Position numbers and translations under genes: made by a program. 64,000 nt of DNA from Anseranas semipalmata (Eukaryota; Chordata; Aves; Anseriformes; Anseranatidae), in contig VXAA01001111.1 of the NCBI GenBank assembly GCA_013399115.1, forward strand, positions 38,449 through 102,448. The letters are read 5' to 3'. Position 1 is the stretch's first letter. Every line of letters begins with the position of its first letter. Shown here one piece after another: positions 27,501-39,159 of this stretch. The notes below the pieces were generated by a model that saw nothing but the letters and a program-made list of their open reading frames with translations, did no database searches and was not told where the DNA came from.

Positions 27501-27865
27501 ATGGTTGATGCAGGTTATGCAAAATGATCAGAAATGGGTATTCTCATTGCTTCAAAGACCAAGGACAAATAACTGTCCAATTTACTAAGGCTTCTTGGAC
27601 ATTGTAGTTTTTTCTGTTCCTCCAGCATGGATATTTTTGAAGTTCGTGGGAATATAGGACAGAGTGAATAATTCTCAGGGTTTTTAATGAACGTAAGGAA
27701 CTTTGGTCTTTATTTATTTAGTTACTTTTTAATTTCTTTTGAAACCAATCACTAGCCAAATCTCATGATTTTTTATGTCTCACAGTGTTAAAGAACTTGC
27801 TTGAAGGCTGAACTTAAAAATTATAGCAGTTATCAATAACGTACGGAGAGCAATCTCTAATTCAG
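21547..27865. other. Gene-free interval, largest featureless block
   Basis: No transposon is clearly recognisable. Open frames are under 115 codons. One exon-like terminal segment at 24.6 kb is listed separately. Sequence near 22.74-22.87 kb has TGAAGTCAATGAGTG and TGACTTCAGTAGTCAAT in inverted relation, another degenerate palindromic relic. A short run of CpGs (TCTCGCCTGCGTGG) lies at 22.98 kb. Confidence 0.55.
24606..24805 (+). other. Candidate terminal coding exon
   Basis: A strong splice acceptor (TTTCTTCTTGTTATTTAG, ending at 24605) opens directly into a frame of 65 full codons that closes with TGA at 24803-24805. The composition is protein-like: it starts KRKQMTMVRHYQRLAFFKVL, continues with an acidic patch (NREDYLSDES) and a Ser/Pro segment (PKASPSISPTG), and ends DYQSRIINPW. 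I do not recognise the protein. No partner exon could be found in the window, and no canonical poly(A) signal lies close downstream. A chance frame after a chance acceptor is possible. Confidence 0.2.
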
Positions 27866-28130
27866 AAAACAGAGCTGGAAGATATGTTGAGAAACCAAGT
27901 AGTCCATCCTCAAGGACTCAAGTCTAGTTCCTCACAGAAAGATCAATTCTGCCCATACCATTCCTGATAGATGTTAATAATTTCTTGAAGACCTCCAGTG
28001 AAGCCTACGGCTTTCCTTCATTAACAGTGCCAGAACTTCATGGTCGTTAACTCAGTTTTCTATTTTTCCTTTTGTTTTTCCAATACACAGTTTCTCTGTG
28101 GCTGTAATTTAAATTGTATCCTCTTCTGTT
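27866..28130 (-). mobile_element. Ancient CR1/L3-like LINE 3' region
   Basis: In plus orientation the order is GAGCTGGAAGATATGTTGAG, AAGTAGTCCATCCTCAAGG, ATAGATGTTAATAATTTCTTGAAGACCTCCAGTGA, then a Cys/Trp-poor T-rich segment. This follows the complement of old amniote CR1/L3 3' regions (CTGGAAGG...AGGTCATCTAGTCCATCC...CAGATGTTTGTCTAACCTGTTCTTAAA...CCTCCAGTGATGG). It is heavily mutated and non-coding. Confidence 0.6.
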
Positions 28131-29204
28131 CTCTCTATGATGAACATATCATTCCCTTCTTTTTCAAAGTTTAAAATTAGAGCTAAACATTTACTGCTTT
28201 TGAGTGTTTGCTCTGCTAAGTGCATAAGTGCATATATGTTCACACAAAGTGAAGCCAAAAGGGTTCCAAACAAGAATCAGTTCAGAAATTGTTTTCTAAT
28301 TCAAATGAATATTCAGAGCCTTCTCCTGTCTCAGCCAGACTTTTCTGCAAAAAAATATTTTTGTTTATGAAAGATGCAATATAAAACCCAGCATATTTTC
28401 CTATTTCTTCTCCTTTTCCAGTTTTTTGTATAATAAACAAAAACTCCCAAATAAATAATTAACAAAAATGACTTATTTATAATCAGAAATGTTTGGCTAC
28501 CAGATGGTCCAGAGTATATCTTCATATAATAGGATCTCAAGTAGGGTTTTAACTCTGTGGGAACAAACAGCAGAATATTAATAAAATGTCAATTAGTTTA
28601 ATTTAGTCTCATATCTATTGAATATATATATTGGCACCTACATGGTTTTAATTTCATTTTGGGATTCCAGCTGCTTTCGAAGGCAGAAAACTTTTAAACA
28701 AGTAAATTAAAAAAAAAAAATGCGAAGACAAATAAATATGTCAAAGAATGGAAAGAAATAATTTTAAATGAAGCTGACAAGATGCTTCACTGGGAATGTA
28801 AGAACTTTTTGTGCATCTGTATTGTTAATATCCTTGATTGTTTTCTCTCTAATTTTGACATTAATCTGAAAGTCTTATCTCAATTATGCTGAAATATTGC
28901 TAAAGTTGGTCCCCCTCAGTCCTGGTTTTAGATTCCTAAAGTTTTTTTGGTGCATGGGCAGATTTTTTTACAGTTTATGCAAGTTTATTTTCAGATCAGA
29001 TCCTACACTGAAAATCACTGTTTTATATATTTTCCTGAATTACACTCAGGTTAAAGGCATCTCAAAAAAATTAAACAGTTATAATAAAGTCACTGTGAGT
29101 TAATCATGGGATTATACTTGACCCTGTCTCCAACGCAAGATATTTGAAGGATCAAGCTGAGAATAGGTGATGGATGATATATGAAGTTGAAATTTAATTT
29201 AAGA
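28131..29204. other. Gene-free AT-rich interval
   Basis: No gene or transposon recognised. Many A/T runs, frames under 78 codons. Confidence 0.6.
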
Positions 29205-29758
29205 TGTTATACTGGATCTGGCGGGGATGGAAATAACTTTATTAATAACAGCCTGTATAGTGCTATGTGTTTGGATTTGTGACTAAAACAGTGTTGATAT
29301 ACACTGATGTTTCAGCTGTTGCCAAACAGTGCTTGCAGTGTCGAGTTTTTCTCTGTTTCTCACTCTGCCCCACCTGCCCTGCAGTGAGGATGGGGGTGGG
29401 CAAGTAGCTGGGAGGGGACAGACAACCCAAATAGGCCAAAGGGGTATTCCATCCCATCTAATGTCTACGTAGCAATAAAAGCTGGGAGGGGTTGTCTTCC
29501 AGGGTAGCTCTTGCTTGAAGACTTGCAGGGCATTGGACTGATTGTGAGAGGTGGTAATTGCCTCTGCATTACTTGTAATTTCCCCCACCACCACCACACC
29601 TCTTTCCTTCACTTATTAAGCTGTCCTTCTCTTGAACCAAGTAAGAAAAACCTTCTCTTCTTGCTTTTCCTACCTATTTTCTTCCCTGTCCCGCTGGGGA
29701 TGGGAATGAGCAAGTAGCTCATGGGTGCTTAGTTGCTGGCCATGATCACCCCACCACA
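29205..29758 (+). mobile_element. Solo LTR, bird ERVL-like endogenous retrovirus
   Basis: About 554 bp with TG...CA ends (TGTTATACTGG at the left, CCCACCACA-type right end). Landmarks in LTR order are a GCTATGTGTTTGGATTTGTG block, ACAGTGTTGAT, GGGAGGGGACAGACAACCC, GGGTATTCCATCCCAT, a TATA-like AGCAATAAAAGCTGGG at 29471-29486, a CCA-rich stretch and TTATTAAGCTGTCCTTCTC as a decayed poly(A)-signal region. This is the layout of a widespread bird ERVL-type LTR. No internal retroviral region (gag, pol, env or primer-binding site) follows, so it is a solo LTR left by recombination. No clean 5-bp target duplication is left, consistent with age. Confidence 0.82.
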
Positions 29759-30388
29759 GATGTTTTCTAGCAAGGGCTGCAAAATCCAGCTGTAGAGGGA
29801 GCCAGCGCTTAGCCAAGCAGGCTAAGCTCCTGCTGTTGCAAAAGTGCTGTAAGTACTTGAGTCAGGCTTTGTCTACCTACATCATTAACACTGATATATA
29901 TATCAAGACACAAGACCCTTTTTCTGACACTTGCTGTCTGTCACCCACTTGCAGCTTGGACTCAATACATTCACATAGGCTCTGCGTATGCCTACTCTGA
30001 TCAGAGTTCATGGTGCATGCATGGACTGACTTTTAGGGTTTGAGATAATCTGGCATTTGCTCCACCAGAGTTTCGAAACTTATACAAAGATGCCTCACTC
30101 TCACTGAGATGGGAAAATTTAATATGTTAACAGTGATTGAATTCTGAATTAAGAATAGACACAGTGCTTAAATTACAGGGTAGTCTTCACTTTTAGTTAA
30201 AACTAGATATGTATGCACAGGTAGATATCAGAAGCAACTGCACTGAAGACAATCCCTTAACATAGTATTTCAAGATTACTTTCTATATGTGCCGCAGCCT
30301 GAAGTTTAAGTCCTGTACTCCTCTGAGAATTCAGCAGAGAATATCCACCACCATGTCCTATGTAGAAAAAAGTCAAAAACAAAGAGAA

Positions 30389-30444
30389 NNNNNNNNNNNN
30401 NNNNNNNNNNNNNNNNNNNNNNNNNNNNNNNNNNNNNNNNNNNN
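30389..30444. other. Assembly gap (56 N)
   Basis: Run of 56 N that ends at the start of a GAAA microsatellite. The gap was probably caused by that repeat, and its true length is unknown. Confidence 1.
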
Positions 30445-30457
30445 AAGGAAGGAAGGA

Positions 30458-30525
<68 letters not shown>

Positions 30526-30528
30526 AAA
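30445..30528. repeat. (GAAA)n microsatellite
   Basis: Begins as GGAA units and becomes GAAA, about 20 units visible. It continues into the gap, so the real array is longer. Any open frame through it (Lys/Glu/Arg repeats) is an artefact. Confidence 0.97.
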
Positions 30529-31289
30529 CCCCAAAAATAACTCAAAAAATAAATTTGTCCAGGTTTGAGCTGAGATAGAAACCAGGTCATTTCGACCTAT
30601 AGTGCTGTGCCAGAAGAATCTAACCTCCTGTCCATGTAGTGCTGGATATTATTTATGTAGATAGCTCTCAGGCTCCATCTTCTTTTATTTTCGCCCATTT
30701 TTGTGAGGAAGAAGTACACAGTTGCATACTGTCTGGCTATAGTTATTTCCTTCAGGGAAGGATGAAGTACTAGGGTGAATACAGCTGCTTTAACTGAGGC
30801 AAAAGCATGCACAGTACATATGGAGGTGCTAACTGAAGGGACCTTGGACCCCTTCTTCCCTCCAACTATTCTTCCCAGAAGAAATACACTCCTGTCTTTC
30901 AGGCATACTGTGCTTTCTGAACTGCATTTTTTTTTCTTCTCTTGTAACTGATATGTATTTTACCTCTAGATAAAATCCCATGTGCCTGTATTCTTAATAA
31001 GGCCTATATTGGTATTTTATCAGGCTCCCAAGTTTTTGCACTGCTGCACTGCACTGGAATTGTTGATGACACTTAAATCCTGTGTTGCCAGGGGATAGTT
31101 TTGTTTGTTTGTACGATCTAGACACTGCACAAAACCCAGAACCATCTGCGGCCACGTCAGCTGTGGAAAGGTAGACTAACATTATTTTTGACTTGCGGAT
31201 CTCTGACGTTTGTTTCAATTATTATTTGTAGGATATTCCAACAGAGAACTGAGCCCCTTTTCACTTGGGGCTGTATAAACACGCAGCAA

Positions 31290-31455
31290 GGGATAGTAGT
31301 TACTCTGAAGAGCCTACAATATAAATAGACAACAGAATGGGGAGGGAAAGCTTGCTCAGAGACTTGCCTAAAGTCACACTGCAGGGAAGAGCTGGGAATA
31401 GTATCTAGGTCTCCTGATCCCCTCAAGTCTGTTGCTTTATTCACTAGGTCATGTT
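31290..31455 (-). mobile_element. MIR/L2-type relic
   Basis: Minus-oriented MIR/L2 order: GACTTGCCTAAAGTCACACTG, GAAGAGCTGGGAATAGTATCTAGGTCTCCTGATC, then TTGCTTTATTCACTAGGTCATG. Compare GACTTGCCCAAGGTCACACAG, GAGCTGGGAATAGAACCCAGGTCTCCTGAC and GCTCTTTCCACTAGGCCATG. Conservation is good over about 110 bp. Confidence 0.8.
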
Positions 31456-32689
31456 GTCTCCCTCCATTTAATTCCCTTCTTTTTTTCTTTTTTCTACCAG
31501 ATAACATCCATCAGCACTGGTACCTATGTGCAGATAGACACTCAGTTAAAAGGAAAAAACAAAGCTAAACAAAACCAACCAACTAAACAAAAATGTCTGC
31601 ACTTACGCATGGAGGAAAAACACCCCTTCTAAAGATTTGTTACAGTGCTCTGTGAATAGGGTAGCAGCAACATTCATGACTTTGCCTATGGGATATTTGT
31701 ACAGGGAATGTGAATGTGTGTTTATTTCTAGTCTTTGAAGGAATGGCAAGTTTAAGATGACATACAGTTTAGTCTGTACCATATGTGTATGTATTTGCTA
31801 GGAACATGTTATCTGTGGGGTAAAGAGTGGCATTGGGGAGGGAGATGGAGAAAAATAAATGTCTTTGAATATTTCTCATTATTTCTTTTAAATCCAATGC
31901 ATGCCCAGCATCAATTTAAACAATTACCCCTAAATTTAAAGATAATTGGCATGGTATCTGCAGACATCTCCTGGTTTTGCTCTTAAGCTCTGCTAGAATA
32001 TTTTGCTTTTTTTTTTTTTTCTCTCTTTCAAAACAAGATGACAACTGAAGCATCCTTAAGTAAAATTTCTGCGTCACATGATACATGCATGGCTATTGGA
32101 TATTCCTCAATCCCATGCCTTTTCTGCTTGTTTAGTGATCTACATGAGCATAGAGAAAAATCACATTAACACACAGATTGTTTTATGAGCTGGGGATCTT
32201 GTACACTAGTGAGCACAGAAGACTGTAAATCAAGGCTCTTGGATTCCCTTCTCACCACTGGAAAAGACTTCATTGGCAATCTTTGGAGAGGACATTTAAG
32301 GTGGTATTTTTAATGTGTACAGTGCAAACCAGAGTCCTTTGTGACATTTACATTAAGTTCTTCTGAATTCTATGAAAGCAGAAGCCTGAATGTGAGTAGA
32401 GCCATCTCAGAGCTTTGTCTCTAACACACTATCCTAGCAGGTGCTGAGCACACCTGTAATGAGGTCTGTGCTGTGATCACTGCTAGTGTTGAGCTTCTTT
32501 TTCCCTTTGAAACGTGGTCCACAATTTTCAAGAGAGTGTCCATAAACACCTGTGGATGCTCTATCCCTAAAACATGTTTGAATGCTGTATCTCAGAGATG
32601 ACTGTTAGGCATCACAAGTGAAATCCTTCTATGGGCTCAGGGATATCTCTGTGAGAAAAATACTACAGTCTGGTAGGAAAAGCTACCTG

Positions 32690-32860
32690 TTAATCAGCAA
32701 GATGATTTCACAGCTAGCTCATTTGATACCTGAGTTCACTCCTGTCTCTTCCCACAGATTAGTTGTGTTACCTGGGACAAGCCAGCTTCCCAGTCATATG
32801 GCATCTCTGTTCCCCCTGTTGCAAAATAGTGAATAACAACTACCCTTTGCCTTGTTTGCT
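32690..32860 (+). mobile_element. MIR SINE relic
   Basis: Plus-oriented MIR: TGAGTTCACTCCTGTCTC, then CAGATTAGTTGTGTTACCTGGGACAAGCC (compare ACTAGCTGTGTGACCTTGGGCAAGTC), then GCATCTCTGTTCCCCCTGTTGCAAAATAGTGAATAACAA (compare CCTCTGTGCCTCAGTTTCC...TGTAAAATGGGGATAATA). The element appears nearly complete but is diverged. Confidence 0.7.
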
Positions 32861-33197
32861 TAAACAGCAAGTTCTGCAGGCAAGACAGAATTCTTTATTA
32901 TGCATATGAACAACATCTGGCCTAGTGTGCCAGGTGCACAAATCATTTATTTATGTAATTAGTTAAAACGTGAGCTAAACTGTGATAACAAATCCATGTA
33001 GACACTCTTAGTCCGGGATGAATATAAGGTAAGTAGAGTGAATTCTCTTTCTTTTTTAAAGCTTATTGTGTATTACCTCATATTTGCTACAGGCAAAACA
33101 CACATGAGTTGTCCCAGATGAGCTGACATAGGATCATCTGTTACTCACAGCTACTTGTTCGTGTGTTTGAGCCTTTACACACCTGCCTATAATACTC

Positions 33198-33799
33198 TGT
33201 GGTGGTTTTACCCTACTGGGCAGCTGAACTCCACCACAACCACTCTCTCACTCCCCCTCCTCAAAAGAAGAGGGGAAGAAGAAAGTATGATGAAAAGAAA
33301 AAAGGCTCATGGGTTGAGATAAGGATAATTTAATTAAAGGGAAAAGAAACAGGAAAAACAAACAAACAAACAAACAAACAAAGGCCATGTGGAAGCACAG
33401 AGGAAAGAAAAAAAATAAGTTCTCTACTTCCCATCAATGAGCAATGTTCAGCCACATCCTGGGAAGCAGGGCCTCAATACACATAGCATTTGTTCGGGAG
33501 GACAGACATCTTCATAACAAAAGCCCCCTTCTCTTTCCCCTTTCCCAACTTTTATTGCTGAGTGTGACATCACATGGTATGGGATATCTCTTGGTCGGTG
33601 TAGGTCAGCTGCCCTGGCAATGTCCTCTCCCCACTTCTTGCTTTGGGATTTTGGAGAGAGTCTTGGTGCTGTGCCAGCTCTGCTCAGCAATAGCCAAAAC
33701 ACTGGTGTGATACCAGTGCTCTTCCAGCTACAAATGCAGAGCACAGCACTAGATGGGCTGCTGAGGAAAGTTAACTCCATCCCAGCCAGACCCAGTACA
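33198..33799 (-). mobile_element. Solo LTR, same ERVL-like family, opposite strand
   Basis: About 602 bp with TG...CA ends (plus strand TGTGGTGGTTTTACCC at the left, CCAGCCAGACCCAGTACA at the right). In the transcriptional (minus) sense it starts TGTACTGGGTCTGGCTGGGA. It carries a TATA-like AATAAAAGTTGGG and an ATTAAA poly(A) signal (complement of 33329-33334) just before TTATCTCAACCCATGAG, and ends in ...AAACCACCACA. A CAAA array (33354-33382) lies inside it. The flanks TACTC (33193-33197) and TGCTC (33800-33804) form a 5-bp target duplication with one mismatch, as expected for ERVL. No retroviral coding region is attached. Confidence 0.9.
33354..33382. repeat. (CAAA)n microsatellite inside the LTR
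   Basis: About six CAAA units. Expansion occurred within the A-rich part of the LTR next to its poly(A)-signal region. Confidence 0.9.
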
Positions 33800-36329
33800 T
33801 GCTCTTAGTAAAGTAAGGGATATTTACAGTATCAGTTGTACTAGACTTGACTTTGGAGGATAATTAAACCTCCTCACCCATGTTTAGGCAATGCTTATTA
33901 TTGCCCCTGGGATACTTCAGGGATGAGGAAATTTCAGGAAAGCTCCAGAGGAGCTTTCGCTCTCTGATCAATTAAATGTCGATGGAATAGGCAGAAATTT
34001 GGGGAAGTAAGGGCTGTCAATCAGTGCAATGACTACTTGTTCTGCACAGGTAAATAGATGGGTGTTTATTTATCTTCTGATCCAGAGCAAACTCAAGCAG
34101 GTTATCTCAAACCATCTGTGCTTTGCATTAACCTGTCTTCAAATTAGAACAGAACAGGAGCAATGAGCTTCTACATCCAGCTAATGTGCTCTGCTGAGAT
34201 CTAGCAACTGAAAACATCATTTTCCAGAGATCATAGTGCTTGCTGCATTTCAGCTGAGATGTGTGTGCTGTAGATATAGCGTGTAGCAGAAGTCATTAAG
34301 CCTAGGGCTAGGCAAGTCCAGGACAAACACAAAGTATGCAGAACTGTTAGAGCATTTCCAGATAATTACTAGAATAAACCACCATATCATCTCAGATACC
34401 TCTGCATCAAATTCTGCTCTTGAGTAGGTAATATAAATCTAGAGAACTACACTAAATTTTACTGCATTGTCCTGGTCACAACAACAAAATTGTTGATCGT
34501 GTAACATCAACCACAAATGCTTAGCAGGAGCAGTAAATACTTGTTTTGATTCTAGAAATGCAGTAATAGCAGATCCTTTCTGTGTGCATCTTTTCTTACC
34601 CTTTGTCTTCCCTAATGCAAACTAAGTATGCCTTTAATGAAATTAGATCATTATTTTTCACTTGCACTTCCTTCTGCCCATGTGGATAAGCTGCAAGGTT
34701 TTCTTTTTATTTTCTTTATGTTTTTTTGGACTTGTTTTGATTTTGTCAACCAACATTAAGTGGGACTGGTTTTGCTTTGTATCTTTACTGACAAATCTAT
34801 ATTAATAACAACATCAATACTGTATTAAATCTGAACTATGGGAATAATTTGTAATCACACAGAAATTAATAATGTCACATATCACATGGAGAGTCATAGA
34901 GTGTGGAAAGTAGAACTACTATTAGCTTGAGATATTATTACCTTATTATGGCCATTTAAATAGGGTGTAATTCTGAGAATTTAAAGGTCATTTTGATTTA
35001 TTCAGTTTAGTTTGTTATGTGTTTAGAAAACTAATTAAAGAACAAACAACATGGTTATATCAATTCTTAATGGCAAATATGTGCGAAGGGGCTACTTATT
35101 CTGAAACCCAACAGAATAATGAACATTGTTATAATTTTCAACGTTCAGTAGTACGTCCTCTCAAAAATGATCATTTTCCCTTGCATTAAAATGGTTTCAT
35201 GCAATTTTGCTCTTAATATTTTGAAAGGGATGTACTATGAATATTTTCCCCCAGGCCTGGAAGACTAAATGATCTCTAGTTAGTTTGAGCTTTCAGAAAA
35301 ATGACAAAAATAAATAAATAGGGAGAAATATAATAATCTCTGAAATAGCCTTTAATCCCCGTGACCGACCTACAATTTGTTTGTAAAATAATGACTGTCA
35401 ATTTCTAAATGTTTCCATGAAGCCTTATACTGTGATGACAATTCTTCTGCAATGCCTATTCGATGAAGTACCTAAGCTCATACTTATGCACAAAAAAAAA
35501 AAAAAAAGCTGGGGTGCATTTAGCTTCAAGAGTCTTGAGTATATATATGTAAGCCAGGTTTAAATATTTGGTTGAATAGGAATGGGTGTTTATGCTGTCT
35601 TGAGTGTTTTGCACAATAATGCTGTTTCTGCCAGTTCTGATTTGAAGCCTTTTCTAAGATGGACCATGACAAATGGTCCACAGAGCACATGGCATGGCTA
35701 TGTACCATGTTTGTGCAGAGGTAGATGAAGAGGACTGCAGACAGATGAAAGTTATGGGAGAGATTTCTATCTGATAGGTACAGGATTCCTGAAGAAGACA
35801 GTGTAGTCATGACAAGAAAGTTAACATCCTGCTTATGTCCTGAAAAATATCATCATTCTTTTGGCCACCGATGGCAAAATGTGCCTGCTTGTCCAGTTCA
35901 AGACTTATGCAACAAAGTTTTACACCTACCCCTTTTTACAGCACTAATACATCAAGATCAGTGTCATTCCATCAGAAGAATGCCACTTCCTTTACCATGC
36001 TGGTATTAATAGGAAGTTTTCATGTTTGAAAGAAGACAAATAAAAAGAGAAAAAGTAGTGAATTAATACCATACTTTCCTAAAGAATAGCATTTTTGATT
36101 ATATCAATCAACATTTTTGTTTTGTGTCTTTGGTTTCAAACTGAATATATGCATTTGGAAATTCTTCCCCAGGGTTCTGGGGCCCTGTGGAAGTCAAAGG
36201 TCATGTGCCTTAAAAAAAAATTTGAGATCCTATTTTTCCTTTCCAAAAAGTAATAATAAAAATGTAATGACATATTTCTGTGTTGTCCCACTGTTGAGTC
36301 AATCCACCTTGCACTTAACCATAAGAGGT
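33800..36329. other. Gene-free interval
   Basis: No gene or clear transposon recognised. An A16 run lies at 35492-35507. Frames are under 95 codons. Confidence 0.6.
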
Positions 36330-36410
36330 CTTCTAGAATCATAGATATTAAGTCTGAAAGTGATCTGTCATGTCAATACAATCCATCTCTCTGCAAATGT
36401 ACAGTCAACA
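36330..36410 (-). mobile_element. Ancient CR1-like 3' end
   Basis: TCTAGAATCATAGATATTAAGTCTGAAAGTGATCT, followed by CAATACAATCCATCTCTCTGCAAA, follows the minus-strand pattern of old CR1-type ends (AGAATCATAGAAT...CTGGAAGGGACCT...AGTCCATCCCC). Only about 80 bp is recognisable. Confidence 0.5.
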
Positions 36411-38307
36411 TTCAGTATGAACCCATTACACAACACGTGATGCAAGGTTAGTCAAATACTCATGTGACCTTCCATTTTCTTCTGGAAAGGGAGAAACAAC
36501 AGCAGCCTATCTCTCTGCTGAGAGATATGGAATATGTGGTAAAGATCTCAAGTCAGTTTTGCACCCAGATGGAATTACAAGAGGCTGGCTAAGAGCCTAA
36601 TTCCATTTTAGTTTTGCCAGGGCCAGGAAATCGATTGCTAACACAATTAATTATCCAATGTCTTATCTGGAAGGTGGTGTTTCTTGAAAGCTCACCATTC
36701 TGGTGCTGGTGCCCGACACTTTCACCAGAGGAGAAGTGGATGCCTCTTGTGCATCACCAGCAGCATACCCTACAGAGCTGGGGGATGTCACTGTATCTTT
36801 TATTCAAAAATCAACTCTCCCAGCTTATCCAGGGAGAACTAACAAGGTTATCACCAGAGGCAGTTTGCTGGGGGCCTAGGCTGACACCAAAAATGAGGGC
36901 ATGTGGAGGCTAATATTCAAAGAGACAGCTACCTGCTAGAAGCACTTGCCTGGAAGAGGTACAAGAGACTGAAGGGAGTGTCCATATGAATAAAATCCTC
37001 TCCTTGTCCCATTCCAGGAAGTTTTGAGGCAAACCTATATGTGCAGTTGCTGGAATCTAAAAGGAAGCAACAGGATTGTCCTTTTGTTATTGTGCTCTAA
37101 ATAAATTTTCCAAGTGGAAACTTGTTAACCCTGGCCATTGCTCCTATGTCTGCTTATATGCAAGACCTCCTCCAACAAATCAATCCTTACATTGTAATGG
37201 CACTCACTTGACAAGGTATGTTTGGCTTAGTGCACTGCTGCTATTTGTTCTGTGTGCAGCATCACAGAGGGATGTGATGTGTAAGAAAACTGAACAGAGG
37301 AGCTCATTGATATTCACCAAGGACAAAGAGAGCTGCCTGTGCAGCACGGTAGTGAAGTGGGGAAGGACTCAATTGCCCTTAGTGCTCTGTGATGTACTGA
37401 AGGTACCCAGTGCAGGTTTAAAATAAAAATAAATAGAGATGATCACTTCTGAGGTCACTATATCTTTCATAAATGCTACTCTTTATTTTGTTCTCTGCTG
37501 ATGTTTCTTTGGCTTTATTTGTTCATCCTCACTATTCCCTTGTTCCTTAATGAGAGCCTCTAAGTCTCCCAAATAAAGCATGAGGGAGCAGACTGTAATC
37601 TTGGAGAACCACAAGGCAGGGGATTTGATTAGTGACTTGATGACACATAGGTGCACTGCCCTGGAAAACGTAACGTACAACAAGCTTTCCTGGCCCAGGA
37701 GGCACCAACCCTCAGAGACACCTCCCTGAAACACAGTCTCTCCAATGCTTCTTGCTTAGTCTGCCAAGGGGAAGCGCAAATGGAAAAGGAGAAACTTCAT
37801 ATTTGGAAAGGTGAAGACCACCACCCAACTACTTCAGCTCAGTGGCTTTGCAGCAGTCTGGGGTCAAAGGTTTGGATGGGTCTGATGACATCTACCATCC
37901 TCTTCCTCCTGCCAGTCCAGAACCAAAGCAGTGAGAGAGGAACCTTTAAATAGAATTTAATTTTTCTTTCTTTTTTTTTTTTTTTTAATATGACTCTTGG
38001 CATGAGGTTGGACTGTGAAGCTCGAGTTCATAGCTTAACTCCAAAGTTATTTGTGCAGCAGGTTTAACTGAGATAGTGCAGTGCTCCAGGATTCCTTAGC
38101 CTGGCCTTGAGCTTATGCATGCAATGAAATACACCGAAGCACAGAGGAATATTGGTAGAGAGATGTGGAAATAACAACAGAAACCTCAGTTCAGTGCCCA
38201 TTTACCTACAAGTATTTTCTTAAATAAAAAGGAAGAAGTAGAGCATACACCTTAAAACTCTTTCCTGACAAAACTCAAAAGGTTACAGTAAATGAGGTTA
38301 CATTAGA
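36411..38307. other. Gene-free interval
   Basis: No gene recognised. The plus-strand frame at 37076-37426 (116 codons) contains a Leu-rich run (WLSALLLFVLCAA) but has no known domain, no acceptor/donor pair and no similar frame nearby, so it is not called. A T16 run lies at 37971-37986. Confidence 0.55.
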
Positions 38308-38880
38308 CTAGTGGCCAGTCACTACTGGGGCTCCAGAGAGCTCCATTTTAGGGCCAGTTCTCTTCAATGTTTTTATAAATGATCTGGATGCAGGACTTGA
38401 ATGCATACTAAGTAAGTTTCCAGATGATACTAAATTAGGAGGAGCTGTTGACTCCCTCAGGAGTATAGAGGCCTCGCAGAGAGATCCTTACAAATTAGAG
38501 GGCTGGGCAATCACCAACTGCATGAGGTTGAACAAGAGCAAGTGCTGGATTCTACACCTGGGATGAGGCAATCCTGAATATACACTCAGTCTGGTGAATG
38601 AGAGGCTGAAGAGTAGCCCCACAGAAAGGGATCTGTGGGTTCTGGTTGATGGCAAGTTGAACAGGAGCCAGCAGTGTGTCCTGGCAGCCAAAAGGGAAGC
38701 CGTACCCTGTGGGCATCAGGCACGGCACTGCTAGCTGGTTGAGGGAAGGGATCGTCCCGCTCTGCTCTGCGCTGCTGCAGTCTCAACTCGAGCACTGCAT
38801 GCAGTTTTGGGCTCCACAATGCAAAAAGGACATAAAACTATTAGAGAGTGTCCAAAGGAGGGCAACACAGATGGCAATAC
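38308..38880 (+). mobile_element. CR1 LINE internal fragment (reverse transcriptase)
   Basis: Translation in pieces gives the CR1 reverse-transcriptase end: FINDLDAGLE, then CILSKFPDDTKLGGAVDSLR, where PDDT stands for the catalytic ADD motif (first residue altered, both Asp kept). Next come QRDPYKLEGWAITNCMRLNK and SKCWILHLG, then RLKSSPTERDLWVLVDGKL and [13 protein letters not shown]. The order matches CR1 (FADDTKLGG, DRLEKWADRN.MKFNK.KCRVLHLG, KDLGVLVD..L..SQQCALVAKKA). The frame has stops and shifts. Both ends are lost: no CR1 3' UTR or octamer tail follows 38880, so the copy is an internal fragment. Confidence 0.9.
38340..38880 (+). pseudogene. Broken CR1 reverse-transcriptase segment
   Basis: Coding remnant inside the CR1 fragment, spread over more than one frame. 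It includes the region of the DD catalytic pair and the downstream block up to [12 protein letters not shown] sequence that replaces HLEYCVQFWAP after a frame change. In-frame stops mean that no enzyme is made. Confidence 0.8.
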
Positions 38881-39159
38881 TTTCCTTTCCTGACATGAGG
38901 TTATGGAGTATATCAGTTGCCCCCTGCCCCTTTACTACCAAGTCTTGTTTTTTTCTCTGTCCCAGAACCAGAGTTCATGCCACCTCCCATTACAGCTGAA
39001 TGATACCAGATGACATCTGATCATACAGAACACTGGGGCTGTTTCTTGGATGCTCTGTTACACCTCCAGATATGCTTACATCCATTTATTTATTTCTTTA
39101 TTTATTTTCTGTGGGTAGAAGTGAAAAAAACAGTGCCTTCAATCTCAGTTGACCAAGCC
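38881..39159. other. Short interval, nothing recognised
   Basis: T-rich sequence including several ATTTATTT repeats near 39.09 kb. No feature supported. Confidence 0.6.

Larger units (their letters stand above)
29759..33197. other. Interval between the two facing LTRs
   Basis: No gene recognised. It contains a 56-N gap with a GAAA array and two old MIR-type relics (31.3 and 32.7 kb). The ancient MIR pieces and the lack of retroviral coding remnants argue that this is ordinary flanking DNA and not a provirus interior. Confidence 0.65.

Noticed and set aside
32866..33028. Possible exon ending at a good donor ATAAG|GTAAGT
   Set aside because: All three frames contain stops and the acceptor side overlaps the end of a MIR relic. 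It could only be non-coding and is not distinguishable from chance.
29205..33799. A complete provirus bounded by two LTRs
   Set aside because: The LTRs are in opposite orientation and the interval contains old SINE relics and no retroviral gene remnants.
37076..37426. 116-codon frame with a hydrophobic run, possible signal or membrane segment
   Set aside because: No homologue recognised, no acceptor or promoter context, and the hydrophobic run is short and interrupted.
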